Assembly (NCBI GenBank): GCA_944342025.1
Contig: CALVMD010000003.1
Span: 62,001-126,000 of the forward strand
Direction of reading: 5' to 3'
Origin: an uncultured Clostridia bacterium
GTDB taxonomy: Bacteria > Bacillota > Clostridia > Christensenellales > Borkfalkiaceae
DNA length: 64,000 nt
Shown here: piece after piece, positions 1 to 8,746 of the stretch
Layout of the letters: each line of letters opens with the position of its first letter
Numbering within the stretch: the first letter of the stretch is position 1
Notes under the pieces: generated by a model
What the model was told of the DNA's origin: nothing
Databases searched by the model: none
What the model saw: only the letters and a program-made list of their open reading frames with translations
Position numbers and translations under genes: made by a program

Positions 1-1271
1 CGTTGCTCATGCAGCCGCCCGTAAAAGATAAGGTTACGCTGGGTCTGGATCCTGCATACAGGACGGGCTGCAAGATCGCCGTCGTGGACGGCACGGGCAA
101 GGTCCTGGATAAAACGGTCGTCTATCCCACGCCGGGCCCCAAACAGAATATCGAGGCGGCAAAGACAAAACTTAAAGAACTGATCGCAAAATACGGCGTT
201 CAGATCATATCCATCGGCAACGGAACGGCCTCTAAAGAGAGCGAGATTTTTGTCGCTGACCTTATCAAAGAGGTCAAGGCTGAGACGGGCAGAGAGGTGG
301 AGTATATCGTCGTTTCCGAGGCGGGCGCGTCCGTTTATTCGGCAAGCCCTCTGGGCGCGGAAGAATTTCCCGATTACGACGTCGCGGAGAGGAGCGCCGT
401 TTCCATTGCGCGCCGCTTGCAGGATCCGTTGGCGGAACTCATCAAAATCGATCCCAAATCCATCGGCGTCGGGCAGTATCAGCACGACATGGATAAAAAG
501 CGGTTGGACAGCGTCCTTTCGGGCGTTTTGGAAGACTGCGTCAACAGCGTCGGCGTGGATCTGAACACGGCGAGCGTCTCGCTTTTGAAATACGTCGCGG
601 GGCTGAACGCAGGTATCGCGAAAAATATCGTCGCTTATCGCGAGGGGAACGGTAAGTTCAGGACGAGAAAGGAAATTTTGAAAGTTCCCAAACTGGGCGA
701 AAAGGCGTTTACGCAGTGCGCGGGATTTTTGCGCATTCCGGGAGGGGATAACATCCTCGACAACACCGCCGTGCATCCCGAGTCTTATGCTGCCGCCGAA
801 AAACTTTTGCAGCTTTTCGGTTATTCCGAAGAGGACGTAAAAGCTGGCAGGATCTCCGATCTTCCGGGGAGAGTCAGAAGCTACGGCGAAGAGAAAGCCG
901 CCGCGGAAACGGGGCTGGACGTTCCGACTCTGCGCGACATCGTGGCGGAGATCGTAAAGCCGGGCAGGGACATCCGCGACGCGCTCCCTAAGCCTGTTCT
1001 GCGCAGCGACATCATGGACATCAACGACCTTGCTCCCGGCATGGAGCTGACGGGAACGGTCAGAAACGTCGTTGATTTCGGTGCGTTTATCGACATCGGC
1101 GTGCATCAGGACGGGTTGGTGCATATCTCCGAGATTACAGACCGCTATATCAAACATCCTTCCGATGTCCTGAAAGTGGGGCAGACGGTCACCGTGTGGG
1201 TCAAAGACGTCGATGTCAAAAAGAACCGTATCGGCCTGACGATGAAAAAACCCCGCGCAAAGGCGCAATAA
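1..1271 (+). CDS. tex: Tex-family RNA-binding transcription accessory protein, C-terminal part
   Basis: The reading frame is open from the window edge, so the 5' end is missing. About 420 residues remain, and Tex proteins are usually 700-780 aa. In order one sees the YqgF/RNase H-like domain (LGLDPAYRTGCKIAVVD near fragment residue 14), tandem helix-hairpin-helix segments (about 185-260, including the GVDLNTAS and GNGKFRTRKE stretches) and a C-terminal S1 domain (about 345-418, GTVRNVVDFGAFIDIGVHQD). Tex is a cytoplasmic nucleic-acid-binding protein linked to transcription and RNA metabolism. The TTG and ATG codons at the window edge are internal codons, not starts. Confidence 0.95.
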   Translation, partial: LLMQPPVKDKVTLGLDPAYRTGCKIAVVDGTGKVLDKTVVYPTPGPKQNIEAAKTKLKELIAKYGVQIISIGNGTASKESEIFVADLIKEVKAETGREVEYIVVSEAGASVYSASPLGAEEFPDYDVAERSAVSIARRLQDPLAELIKIDPKSIGVGQYQHDMDKKRLDSVLSGVLEDCVNSVGVDLNTASVSLLKYVAGLNAGIAKNIVAYREGNGKFRTRKEILKVPKLGEKAFTQCAGFLRIPGGDNILDNTAVHPESYAAAEKLLQLFGYSEEDVKAGRISDLPGRVRSYGEEKAAAETGLDVPTLRDIVAEIVKPGRDIRDALPKPVLRSDIMDINDLAPGMELTGTVRNVVDFGAFIDIGVHQDGLVHISEITDRYIKHPSDVLKVGQTVTVWVKDVDVKKNRIGLTMKKPRAKAQ

Positions 1272-1334
1272 GCGGACAGAATGCTTTTTTCGGTTTCGCA
1301 GTGCGAAATTGACGCAATATTTTTTGATAAAGTG

Positions 1335-1363
1335 TTGACAAAGCGCATTTCATCTTGTAAAAT
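1335..1363 (+). promoter_or_regulatory. Promoter of acpP
   Basis: Perfect TTGACA at 1335-1340, 17-nt spacer, TAAAAT at 1358-1363. It lies 31 bases before the acpP start, with AGGAGG near 1378 as the ribosome binding site. Confidence 0.8.
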
Positions 1364-1393
1364 AGACCCATAACGCAGGAGGATTATGTTATA

Positions 1394-1621
1394 ATGTTTG
1401 AAAAGGTCAGGGCGATGCTGGCAAAGCAGCTCAATTTGCAGGCGGATAAAATTACATTGGAGAGCGATATTGTCAAAGATCTGGGGGCGGATTCTCTCGA
1501 CGTGGTGGAGCTCCTCATTTCGTTGGAAGACGATTACGGTATTTCTATTCCGGAAGAGGATATCGTCAACGTAAAAACAGTGAAAGACATCGTCGACATG
1601 ATCGAAAAGCTCGGGAAATAA
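1394..1621 (+). CDS. acpP: Acyl carrier protein
   Basis: 75-residue acidic four-helix protein of the usual ACP length. The phosphopantetheine attachment motif GADSLDVVEL places the modified serine at residue 34. It carries growing acyl chains for type II fatty acid synthesis in the cytoplasm. It is monocistronic here, between a strong promoter and an intrinsic terminator, and is not next to fab or plsX genes. The start is fixed by an AGGAGG box 10 bases upstream. Confidence 0.97.
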   Translation: MFEKVRAMLAKQLNLQADKITLESDIVKDLGADSLDVVELLISLEDDYGISIPEEDIVNVKTVKDIVDMIEKLGK

Positions 1622-1633
1622 TTTCCTGTAAAA

Positions 1634-1668
1634 ACGTCGCCGCGGATGAAATTCCGCGGCGTTTTTTA
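1634..1668 (+). terminator. Intrinsic terminator of acpP
   Basis: Nine-base-pair GC-rich stem (CGCCGCGGA / TCCGCGGCG) with a short loop, followed by a run of T. Confidence 0.85.
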
Positions 1669-1703
1669 TATGACATGGCTTTTTTCATTTATGATGTAAT
1701 TTC

Positions 1704-1732
1704 TTGACAGCGGCAGAGTGAATTATTATAAT
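1704..1732 (+). promoter_or_regulatory. Promoter of the membrane protein gene at 1766
   Basis: TTGACA at 1704-1709, 17-nt spacer, TATAAT at 1727-1732. The -10 box lies downstream of the in-frame ATG at 1718, so translation must start at the next ATG (1766). Confidence 0.8.
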
Positions 1733-1765
1733 AATAAAAAAGGAAACGAAAGGCGGGTGAGCATC

Positions 1766-3070
1766 ATGAATGTTGATTACCGAACTTTGACGCAAGAAGA
1801 AATAGAAGGCGAACGGCGTAAGCAGCACCGAAAACTTATTTTTCCGAATATTTTCATTTTATTGGTTTCGCTGATTGCTGCGGCGACTTTGTTGTTCGGA
1901 TCGCTGTTCAGCGTGAATGTACATATCGACAGGGAGTTGGTCGTCTCTTTGGCGGAAATGTCTGAAAGCGGTTCAAGCAGTGATACTGACGGAGAAAACA
2001 CGGCAGACATGCTTGCGTTTTTGGCGAAAGACGCCGATGCGGATATTGCCGTTTCGCTGTATCCTTTGGAAACGGTCAACGTTGCGTTTTCAGACGGTGA
2101 CGGGAGAGGCGCGCTTAAAGATCTTATTTCTTCCGCTGTGCCCGATTTGGAAAAAGTGGTGGAAACGCTGAGCAATCAAATGGCTCCGGCAATGGTCAGC
2201 TATGCGATGATGCAGGCCGTGGATGGGCTGCCTGAAGGCTCTGCGCTGGAAGATGTCGATACCGAAGTGTTTAACGATACGTTTCGTCTGATCAACGAGC
2301 AAAAGCCGCAGGAGGCAAAAGAGGAGTTCTTGTCTGCGTGCGAAATATTTGCCGCGAACGAATTGGATATGACCCTGACGGAAACGGAAAAGCAGGATCT
2401 TGCCGATTTTTTTGATGAAGCGCTCGAAATGATGGAAAGCGAGGACGGGACTCTTTCTGTTTCCAATCTCCTGTTTGCGCTGATGGAGGGGAAATCGCCG
2501 ACTGCCAGCGACGAGTCCGTGCAGAGCATGTCCGACGAAAATGTTTCCGAGGGAGACGGTTCCGGTCAGAGCGGAGAGAGCGGTGCGAATCAGTTTGAAG
2601 AGATTTTGGCTATGCTGGAAGATCCGTCTGCCATGGTAGACGATATGGACGATCAGACGGTGGAAACGATCCGAACGGTCTGTCTTGCGATTGCCGTTTT
2701 AATGCTCGTGTGCGCAGGATGCTGGGCGATTTTGGCGCTGTTTGCGCTTATCCACATTTTTGTCAAAAATAAAAAAGTGGGCATGTGGTATGTGAAGCTG
2801 ACGGGCATTTTACCGTTTCTGATCTTTTTTGTTCTGCCTGTCGTCGCGGTTGCCGTGCTGCCGATGCTGAGCCCGGACCTGACGGCTGTGGCAAGTCTTC
2901 CGATCGCTTTCGGCGGGTTGACGTTCGTCTCCGCGATCTGTCTGCTGGTCTTGTGGTGTATCTCGATCTTTTGGTGTCATCCGATCAAAAAGCGGATCAA
3001 AGTGTGCGAAAACGCACTCCGTTGGAAGAGGGAAAACCCGGGAAATATGATCGGCGGGTATCAGATATGA
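1766..3070 (+). CDS. Uncharacterised four-helix membrane protein
   Basis: 434 residues, family not recognised. A basic N-terminus is followed by one membrane segment (about residues 24-48). Then comes a long, acidic, mostly helical extracytoplasmic region of roughly 250 residues with a Ser/Gly/Glu-rich low-complexity stretch. Three closely spaced membrane segments fill the C-terminal quarter (starting TIRTVCLAIAVLML, GILPFLIFFVLPVV and LPIAFGGLTFVSAI). This is a sensor-like or scaffold-like layout with no catalytic motif visible. The start at 1766 is chosen because the upstream ATG (1718) lies inside the promoter and AGGCGGGTGA precedes 1766. It is transcribed alone, with a terminator shared with the convergent polyamine operon. 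Confidence 0.8.
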   Translation: MNVDYRTLTQEEIEGERRKQHRKLIFPNIFILLVSLIAAATLLFGSLFSVNVHIDRELVVSLAEMSESGSSSDTDGENTADMLAFLAKDADADIAVSLYPLETVNVAFSDGDGRGALKDLISSAVPDLEKVVETLSNQMAPAMVSYAMMQAVDGLPEGSALEDVDTEVFNDTFRLINEQKPQEAKEEFLSACEIFAANELDMTLTETEKQDLADFFDEALEMMESEDGTLSVSNLLFALMEGKSPTASDESVQSMSDENVSEGDGSGQSGESGANQFEEILAMLEDPSAMVDDMDDQTVETIRTVCLAIAVLMLVCAGCWAILALFALIHIFVKNKKVGMWYVKLTGILPFLIFFVLPVVAVAVLPMLSPDLTAVASLPIAFGGLTFVSAICLLVLWCISIFWCHPIKKRIKVCENALRWKRENPGNMIGGYQI

Positions 3071-3104
3071 GTCAATTTTGCCGATTTTTATCGGGCTGTT
3101 AAAC

Positions 3105-3141
3105 AAAATCCGCAGGAACATCTGTTCCTGCGGATTTTTTT
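3105..3141. terminator. Bidirectional terminator between convergent genes
   Basis: AAAATCCGCAGGAACA pairs with TGTTCCTGCGGATTTT across a two-base loop, with T-runs readable on both strands. It serves the membrane protein gene (plus) and the polyamine operon (minus). Confidence 0.85.
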
Positions 3142-3163
3142 GCGCGTTGAAAACGCGGATTGG

Positions 3164-4273
3164 TCACAGCCTGTCCTTAAAATCCGAATATCCGAACGAA
3201 CGGAGCGTTTCGACCGATCCGTCTTGTTTTTTGATGCAGATGGCGGGGAGAGGCATGCCGTTGAACGTGTTCGTTTTGACCATCGTATAGAGTGCCATGT
3301 CTTCGAACACGAGTTCGTCGCCGACCTTTAACGGGGTGTCGAAAGAATAATCGCCTATGATGTCGCCCGCCAGACAAGTCGGGCCGCCCAATCGGTAGGT
3401 AAAAGGTTTTTCGCCCGCATTGCCGCTGTTTTTGAGTGGCGGTCGGTAGGGCATTTCGATCACGTCGGGCATATGGCACGCGGCGGACGCGTCCAGGATG
3501 GCGATGTCCGAGCCGTTGCGCATGACGTCGAGTACGCGTGTGTGCAGGGTGCCCGCATTGAGTACGACCGCTTCCCCGGGTTCCAGATAGATTTCCGCGC
3601 TTGTCTGCTTTTTAAGGTCTCTGACGATGCGGACGAGCCGATCTCTGTCGTAATCCGCACGCGTGATGTGGTGTCCGCCGCCTAGATTCAGCCATTTCAT
3701 TTTCCGCGCGTATTTTCCGAATTTGTCCATGAACGCGGCGGCCGTCGTTTCCAACGCGTCGGAATTCTGTTCGCACAGCGTGTGAAAGTGCAGTCCGTCG
3801 AGGAGTGGCAGGATCTCTTCGTCAAAGTTTTCCAAGGTTGTGCCCAACCTCGAAAGGGGCGCGCACGGGTCGTAGATCGCGTGCCCTTCCTGCGTCGAGC
3901 ATTCCGGATTGACGCGAAGCCCGACCGAGACGCCCGCGCCTTTGCAGAACGGAGCAAATTTTTTGACTTGCGCCGGAGTGTTGAACACGATGTGATCGGC
4001 GTATTCGGCAAGCTCCGCGATCTCGTCTTCGCGATAGGCGGGGGAATAGACGTGTACTTCTTTTCCGAATTCTTCCCGTCCGAGCCGCGCCTCATAAAGC
4101 CCGCTTGCGGCAGTTCCGGAAAGATATTCGCGGATCAGCGGATATGTCTGCCAGACGGAGTATGCCTTTTGCGCGAGGAGGATCTTGCAGCCCGCTTTTC
4201 CGGCGGCCTCTTTCAGGACTGTGAGATTTTCGGCGAGCTTTTTCTCGTCGATGAGAAAGTAGGGCGTCTTCAT
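3164..4273 (-). CDS. nspC: Carboxynorspermidine/carboxyspermidine decarboxylase
   Basis: 369 residues, alanine-racemase-fold PLP decarboxylase. The PLP lysine is K36 in LLAQKAYS. GGGHHITRADYD is the phosphate-binding glycine loop, and LHFHTLCEQ and the C-terminal DYSFDTPLKVGD segment are typical of the NspC family. It decarboxylates carboxyspermidine (or carboxynorspermidine) to spermidine (or norspermidine) in the cytoplasm. It is the last gene of a six-gene polyamine operon. Its start codon overlaps the stop codon of the dehydrogenase gene upstream (TGATG), implying translational coupling between consecutive pathway enzymes. Confidence 0.92.
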   Translation of the reverse strand: MKTPYFLIDEKKLAENLTVLKEAAGKAGCKILLAQKAYSVWQTYPLIREYLSGTAASGLYEARLGREEFGKEVHVYSPAYREDEIAELAEYADHIVFNTPAQVKKFAPFCKGAGVSVGLRVNPECSTQEGHAIYDPCAPLSRLGTTLENFDEEILPLLDGLHFHTLCEQNSDALETTAAAFMDKFGKYARKMKWLNLGGGHHITRADYDRDRLVRIVRDLKKQTSAEIYLEPGEAVVLNAGTLHTRVLDVMRNGSDIAILDASAACHMPDVIEMPYRPPLKNSGNAGEKPFTYRLGGPTCLAGDIIGDYSFDTPLKVGDELVFEDMALYTMVKTNTFNGMPLPAICIKKQDGSVETLRSFGYSDFKDRL

Positions 4274-5475
4274 CAGTCAACGAGTACGGGATGAAAGTTT
4301 TCTTTCCAGGGCAGCCCCCATTTGTTGAGCGCTTCCATAAAGGGATCGGGGTCGAATTCTTCGATATTGTAGACGCCGGGCTTTGTCCATGTGCCGTTCA
4401 TCACGAGCATCGCGCCGATCATTGCGGGAACGCCCGTCGTGTAGGAGATGGCCTGCGAACCGACTTCTTTATAGCATTCCTGATGATCGCAGACGTTGTA
4501 AAGATAGTAGGTTTTTTCTTTTCCGTCCTTTTTGCCGCGGAAAATGCAGCCGATGTTCGTTTTGCCCACTGTGCGCGGCCCGAGCGAGGCGGGATCGGGC
4601 AGCACGGCTTTCAAAAATTGCAGGGGGACGATCTCTTTTCCTTCGAAGAGGATGGGCTTGATCGAAGTCATGCCTACGTTTTCCAGACATTTGAGGTGGG
4701 TCAGATAGCTCTGTCCGAAAGTCATGAAAAAGCGGATGCGCTTAATGCCGGGCACGTTGAGCGCGAGCGATTCGATCTCTTCGTGGTGCAGAAGGTACAT
4801 ATCCTTTTTGCCCACGCCGTCAAAGTCGTATTCGCGTTTGATCTCCATAGGCTTGGTTTCGACCCAATGCCCGTCTTCCCAATAAGAGCCGTTTGCCGAG
4901 ACTTCGCGGATGTTGATCTCGGGATTGAAATTGGTCGCGAACGGATAGCCGTGGTCTCCGCCGTTGCAGTCGAGGATGTCGATGTAGTTGATCTCGTCGA
5001 AGTGGTGTTTGAGCGCGTACGCTGTGAAAACGCCCGTAACGCCGGGGTCGAAACCGCTGCCGAGCAGGGCGCAGATTCCCGCTTTTTTAAATTTTTCGCG
5101 GTAAGCCCACTGCCATTTGTATTCGAATTTTGCCGTGTCTTCCGGTTCGTAATTTGCGGTATCGACGTAATGGACTTTGGTTTTCAGGCAGGCGTCCATG
5201 ATGGTCAGGTCCTGATAGGGCAGTGCGAGGTTGAGTACGACGTCCGGTTTGAAACGCTCGATGAGCGCGACCAGCTCGTCTACCTTGTTTGCGTCTACTT
5301 TTGCCGTGGAGATCCTGGTCTTCGTCGTTCCTTCCAATTTTTCTTTGAGCGCGTCGCACTTTTCTTTCGTGCGGCTTGCGATGCAGATCTCTTCAAACGC
5401 TTCGCTGTTCTGGCAGCATTTGTGGATGGCGACGGAAGCGACGCCGCCGCAGCCGATGATGAGCGCTTTTCCCAT
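4273..5475 (-). CDS. Carboxynorspermidine/carboxyspermidine dehydrogenase (saccharopine dehydrogenase-like)
   Basis: 400 residues, the usual length. An N-terminal Rossmann motif (LIIGCGGVASVAIHKC) binds NAD(P)H. GICALLGSGFDPGVTGVF and ILDCNGGDHGYPFATNFNPE are characteristic of the saccharopine-dehydrogenase-like family that condenses aspartate semialdehyde with a diamine. With putrescine the product is carboxyspermidine, which the overlapping downstream NspC decarboxylates. A GAGAGG ribosome binding site precedes the ATG. True lysine-pathway saccharopine dehydrogenase is the alternative, but the overlap with nspC and the polyamine neighbours argue against it. Confidence 0.9.
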   Translation of the reverse strand: MGKALIIGCGGVASVAIHKCCQNSEAFEEICIASRTKEKCDALKEKLEGTTKTRISTAKVDANKVDELVALIERFKPDVVLNLALPYQDLTIMDACLKTKVHYVDTANYEPEDTAKFEYKWQWAYREKFKKAGICALLGSGFDPGVTGVFTAYALKHHFDEINYIDILDCNGGDHGYPFATNFNPEINIREVSANGSYWEDGHWVETKPMEIKREYDFDGVGKKDMYLLHHEEIESLALNVPGIKRIRFFMTFGQSYLTHLKCLENVGMTSIKPILFEGKEIVPLQFLKAVLPDPASLGPRTVGKTNIGCIFRGKKDGKEKTYYLYNVCDHQECYKEVGSQAISYTTGVPAMIGAMLVMNGTWTKPGVYNIEEFDPDPFMEALNKWGLPWKENFHPVLVD

Positions 5476-5538
5476 GTTGAATACCTCTCTTTTTTAATAT
5501 TTTCTGTATAGCGGGTGCGCGTTTGCGCACTTGTTTTT

Positions 5539-6402
5539 TTATGACTGTTTGCCGCTCAGGGCGATGAACATTTCCCGCACGATCTTGCATGCGGCGGCGG
5601 TCGACGCGCCGCTCGCGTCGTAATGCGGGGCAAGTTCGTTTACGTCCGCCGCGACGATGTTGCAGCTCTCGCATGCCTGCGTCACGGCGCGGCGCAGTTC
5701 GTCGAAGGAGACGCCGCCCGGTTCGGGCGTGCCGGTGCCGGGGAAGACGGAAGGGTCCATCACGTCCAGGTCCACGGTCAGGTAAACGGGCTTTCCGCGC
5801 AGAGATCGGAGCGTTTTTGCAAGTCCCTCGAAATCGAAGAGGCGGGTCGTCACGCGGCCCTTGCCCCAGTCGAATTCGCTCTTATCACCCGAACGGATGC
5901 CGAACTGAAAGATCTTGCCGTCTCCGACAAGTTCGTGGCAACGCCGCAAAACGCACGCGTGCGACAGTTTTGTACCGAGATAATCCTCCCTTAGGTCCGC
6001 ATGCGCGTCGAAGTGCAGGATATGAAGGTCTGGATATGCCGCAAAGACAGCCCGCACCGAGCCGAGGGTGACGAGATGTTCTCCGCCGATCATAAAGGGG
6101 AGTTTGCCGTCCGAAAGGATAGCCGCCGCCCTCTCTTCAATCATTTGAAGCGCCCGTTCGGGCGAGCCGAAGGGGAGTTCGATGTCGCCGCTGTCGAAAA
6201 CGGTGCCTTCGGGCAGTTCTTTGTTTTGGTAGGGGGAATACAGTTCCAGGCCGTACGATTCGCGGCGCATGACGGCGCTTGCAAACCGCGCACCGGGGCG
6301 GAAAGAAGTCGTGCTGTCAAACGGCGCGCCGAAAAGCGCGATTTTCGCCCCGCCGTAATCCGCGTCGCACCCGATAAAAGTTTCAATGTTCGCTTTCAAC
6401 AT
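5539..6402 (-). CDS. speB: Agmatinase-family ureohydrolase
   Basis: 287 residues. The binuclear manganese site is complete: GGEH, FDAHADLRE, the DLDVMDP motif and DVNELAP. Family members hydrolyse agmatine to putrescine plus urea, or arginine or guanidino compounds. Agmatine is the best guess because an arginine-type decarboxylase gene lies in the same operon. The start overlaps the end of speE by 20 bases. The ATG used follows GAAAG, with a better AGGAG 13 bases away, so initiation is probably coupled to speE translation. Confidence 0.9.
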   Translation of the reverse strand: MLKANIETFIGCDADYGGAKIALFGAPFDSTTSFRPGARFASAVMRRESYGLELYSPYQNKELPEGTVFDSGDIELPFGSPERALQMIEERAAAILSDGKLPFMIGGEHLVTLGSVRAVFAAYPDLHILHFDAHADLREDYLGTKLSHACVLRRCHELVGDGKIFQFGIRSGDKSEFDWGKGRVTTRLFDFEGLAKTLRSLRGKPVYLTVDLDVMDPSVFPGTGTPEPGGVSFDELRRAVTQACESCNIVAADVNELAPHYDASGASTAAACKIVREMFIALSGKQS

Positions 6403-7243
6403 CTTTCAGCATCTCCTCTACATAGGCGGGCAGGTAAAACGCGCCGCGGTGCAATGTGGTCGTATAGTATCGGCATTTCAGCCCGCGCGCGTTCCATCTC
6501 TTTTCGTCCAGGTCGCGCAGCGGGTGATATTTTTTAGTGGAAAACCCGAAAAGCCAGTGTCCCGAAGGATAGGTGGGGATGTGCGCCTGATAGATACGGG
6601 AAAAGGGAAAAGATTCTATGATGCGCTTGTGCGCCCGCTGCATCGCGATCGCGTCCTGCTCGTAAAAGGGGCTTTCGTGCTGGTTGACCATGATGCCGTC
6701 CTCTTTCAGCGCTTTGAAGCAATTTCCATAAAATTCGCGGGAAAACAGCCCTTCGCCCGGGCCGAACGGGTCGGTCGAATCGACGATGATCAGATCGTAT
6801 TCCGCCTTTTTTCTGCGGACGAATTTCAGCCCGTCTTCGATGTAGACGTGCAGGCGCGGGTCGTTCATTTTGCACGCGGTGAAGGGAAGATATTCTTTGC
6901 TCACTTCGATGACCTGCCCGTCTATCTCCGCAAGGTCGATGCGCTCGATTTCGGGGTAACGGGTCAGTTCGCGCACCGCGCCGCCGTCACCCGCGCCGAT
7001 CACGAGCACGTTTTTTACGCAGGGGTGTACCGCCATGGGGGTATGCACGATCATCTCGTGATAGATGAACTCATCTTTTTCGGTCAGCATGAGATAGCCG
7101 TCCAGCACGAGTATCCTGCCGAAAGCGGGCGTGTCGAATACGTCGATGCGCTGGAATTCGCTTTGACTGCTGTATAGCTGCCTGTCGATGCGTATGCTCA
7201 GCTTTACGTCCTTTGTGTGTTGTTCGGAAAACCAAAAATCCAT
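6383..7243 (-). CDS. speE: Spermidine synthase (polyamine aminopropyltransferase)
   Basis: 286 residues. VLVIGAGDGGAVREL is the decarboxylated-SAM-binding loop and VDSTDPFGPGEGLF carries the catalytic aspartate. It transfers an aminopropyl group from decarboxylated SAM to putrescine. The start MDFWFSEQH is preferred over an in-frame ATG ten codons upstream because AAGGAG sits seven bases before it and homologues begin at this WFSE motif. It lies between the decarboxylase and ureohydrolase genes. Spermidine is the expected product. Specificity for other acceptors cannot be excluded from sequence. Confidence 0.94.
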   Translation of the reverse strand: MDFWFSEQHTKDVKLSIRIDRQLYSSQSEFQRIDVFDTPAFGRILVLDGYLMLTEKDEFIYHEMIVHTPMAVHPCVKNVLVIGAGDGGAVRELTRYPEIERIDLAEIDGQVIEVSKEYLPFTACKMNDPRLHVYIEDGLKFVRRKKAEYDLIIVDSTDPFGPGEGLFSREFYGNCFKALKEDGIMVNQHESPFYEQDAIAMQRAHKRIIESFPFSRIYQAHIPTYPSGHWLFGFSTKKYHPLRDLDEKRWNARGLKCRYYTTTLHRGAFYLPAYVEEMLKDVESEH

Positions 7244-7294
7244 AAAACAGCTCCTTCTTTGCGTATGCGGCAAAGATTCTCCTTTTCGTGACCG

Positions 7295-8743
7295 TCAGAC
7301 CAGAACGTTCAACCGTTCGATGTTTGCGTCTTCCGGGCCGGTCATCTGGCAGCCTTTCTCTTTTGCGTAGCGGATATAGTCGAGGATCTTTTTCGTGACC
7401 CGCTCTCCGGGGGCGAGAATGGGAATCCCGGGGGGATAGCACATGACAAACTCCGAGCAGATCATGCCCTCCGTCTCTTCAAGCGGCAGAGAACGCTTAT
7501 TTGCATAAAACGCGAATTGCGGCGTCACCGCGACTTCCGGCGCGATGTATTCGTTCTCCATCATGCCCGTCTTATCCTTCGCGTACAGCCGCCTGATCTC
7601 GCTCAGGGCTCCCACGAGCCGCTCGATGTCCCGTTTTCTGTCTCCGATGGAGAGGTAGGCGAGGATGTTTCCGAGGTCGCCGAATTCGATCTGAATGTCG
7701 TATTCGTCGCGCAGGATGTCGTAGACCTCGATGCCCGCCAGGCCGATTTCGAGGGTATGCACCGAAAGTTTGGTGCGGTCGAAATCGAAAATGCTGTCGC
7801 CGTTGATCAGCTCTCTCGAATAGGCGTAGTATCCGCCGATGTCGTTGATCTCGCCGCGGGCATAGTCCGCAAGTTCGATCACTTCTCCAAATGCCTCTTT
7901 CCCGCGCAGGGCAAGGTTTCTCCTCGAAATATCCAGACTGGAAAGGAGAAGATAAGACGCGCTCGTCGTCTGGGTCAGGTTGATGATCTGCCGCACGTGA
8001 TCTCCGTTGACGCGCGGCCCCGTCAGAAGAAGGGAACTCTGCGTCAGGCTTCCGCCCGATTTATGCATGGAGACTGCCGCCATGTCCGCTCCCGCCGCCA
8101 TGGCGGAGACGGGGAGTCCTTCTCCGAAATAAAGGTGCGTGCCGTGTGCCTCGTCCGCGATCGCGAGCATGCCGTTTTCGTGCGCGAGCTTTACGATGGC
8201 GCGAAGGTCGGAGCAAATGCCGTAATAGGTCGGGTTATTGACGAGGATCGCCTTGGCGTCGGGCGTTTTGCGGATGGTGTCGCGCAGTTGGCTGATGCTC
8301 ATGCCGAGTGGGATGCCCAGCTGCGCGTCGCATTCGGGGTTGACGTATACGGGCACCGCGCCGCACAAAACGAGCGCACCCATCACGCTGCGGTGTACGT
8401 TTCGGGGCAGGATGATCTTTTCGCCCGCCTTTACGACCGACATGATCATGCTCTGCACGGCTGAAGTCGTGCCGCCCACCATGAGAAAGGCGTTTTCGGC
8501 GCCGAACGCGTCGGCGGCAAGCCTCTCTGCGTCGCGGATGACCGAAACGGGATGGCACAGGTTGTCCAGCGGCTTCATGGAGTTGACATCCATACTCACG
8601 CACTTTTCGCCGAGAAGGCGGGTAAGCTCCGGATTGCCGCGTCCCCGCTTGTGGCCGGGAACGTCGAAAGGCACGACCCGCATTTTTCCGAATTTTTCCA
8701 GCGCCTCGTAGATGGGGGCGCGTTCTTGCGCTTTTTTATCCAT
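7295..8743 (-). CDS. speA: Arginine/ornithine/lysine decarboxylase family, probably arginine decarboxylase
   Basis: 482 residues, fold-type I PLP decarboxylase of the shorter (SpeA/YaaO-like) clade. DEAH (197-200) and the PLP lysine K228 in SMHKSGGSLTQ are present, as is the substrate entry motif FDVPGHKRG near residue 26. The family decarboxylates arginine, lysine or ornithine. Arginine is inferred from the ureohydrolase gene downstream, which would need agmatine. The gene starts three bases after the speD stop, so the two are probably translated together. Confidence 0.9.
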   Translation of the reverse strand: MDKKAQERAPIYEALEKFGKMRVVPFDVPGHKRGRGNPELTRLLGEKCVSMDVNSMKPLDNLCHPVSVIRDAERLAADAFGAENAFLMVGGTTSAVQSMIMSVVKAGEKIILPRNVHRSVMGALVLCGAVPVYVNPECDAQLGIPLGMSISQLRDTIRKTPDAKAILVNNPTYYGICSDLRAIVKLAHENGMLAIADEAHGTHLYFGEGLPVSAMAAGADMAAVSMHKSGGSLTQSSLLLTGPRVNGDHVRQIINLTQTTSASYLLLSSLDISRRNLALRGKEAFGEVIELADYARGEINDIGGYYAYSRELINGDSIFDFDRTKLSVHTLEIGLAGIEVYDILRDEYDIQIEFGDLGNILAYLSIGDRKRDIERLVGALSEIRRLYAKDKTGMMENEYIAPEVAVTPQFAFYANKRSLPLEETEGMICSEFVMCYPPGIPILAPGERVTKKILDYIRYAKEKGCQMTGPEDANIERLNVLV

Positions 8744-8746
8744 GGC

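Noticed and set aside
4291..5511. 406-codon open frame antisense to the carboxyspermidine dehydrogenase gene
   Set aside because: Reverse-strand shadow of a gene with clear Rossmann and family motifs.
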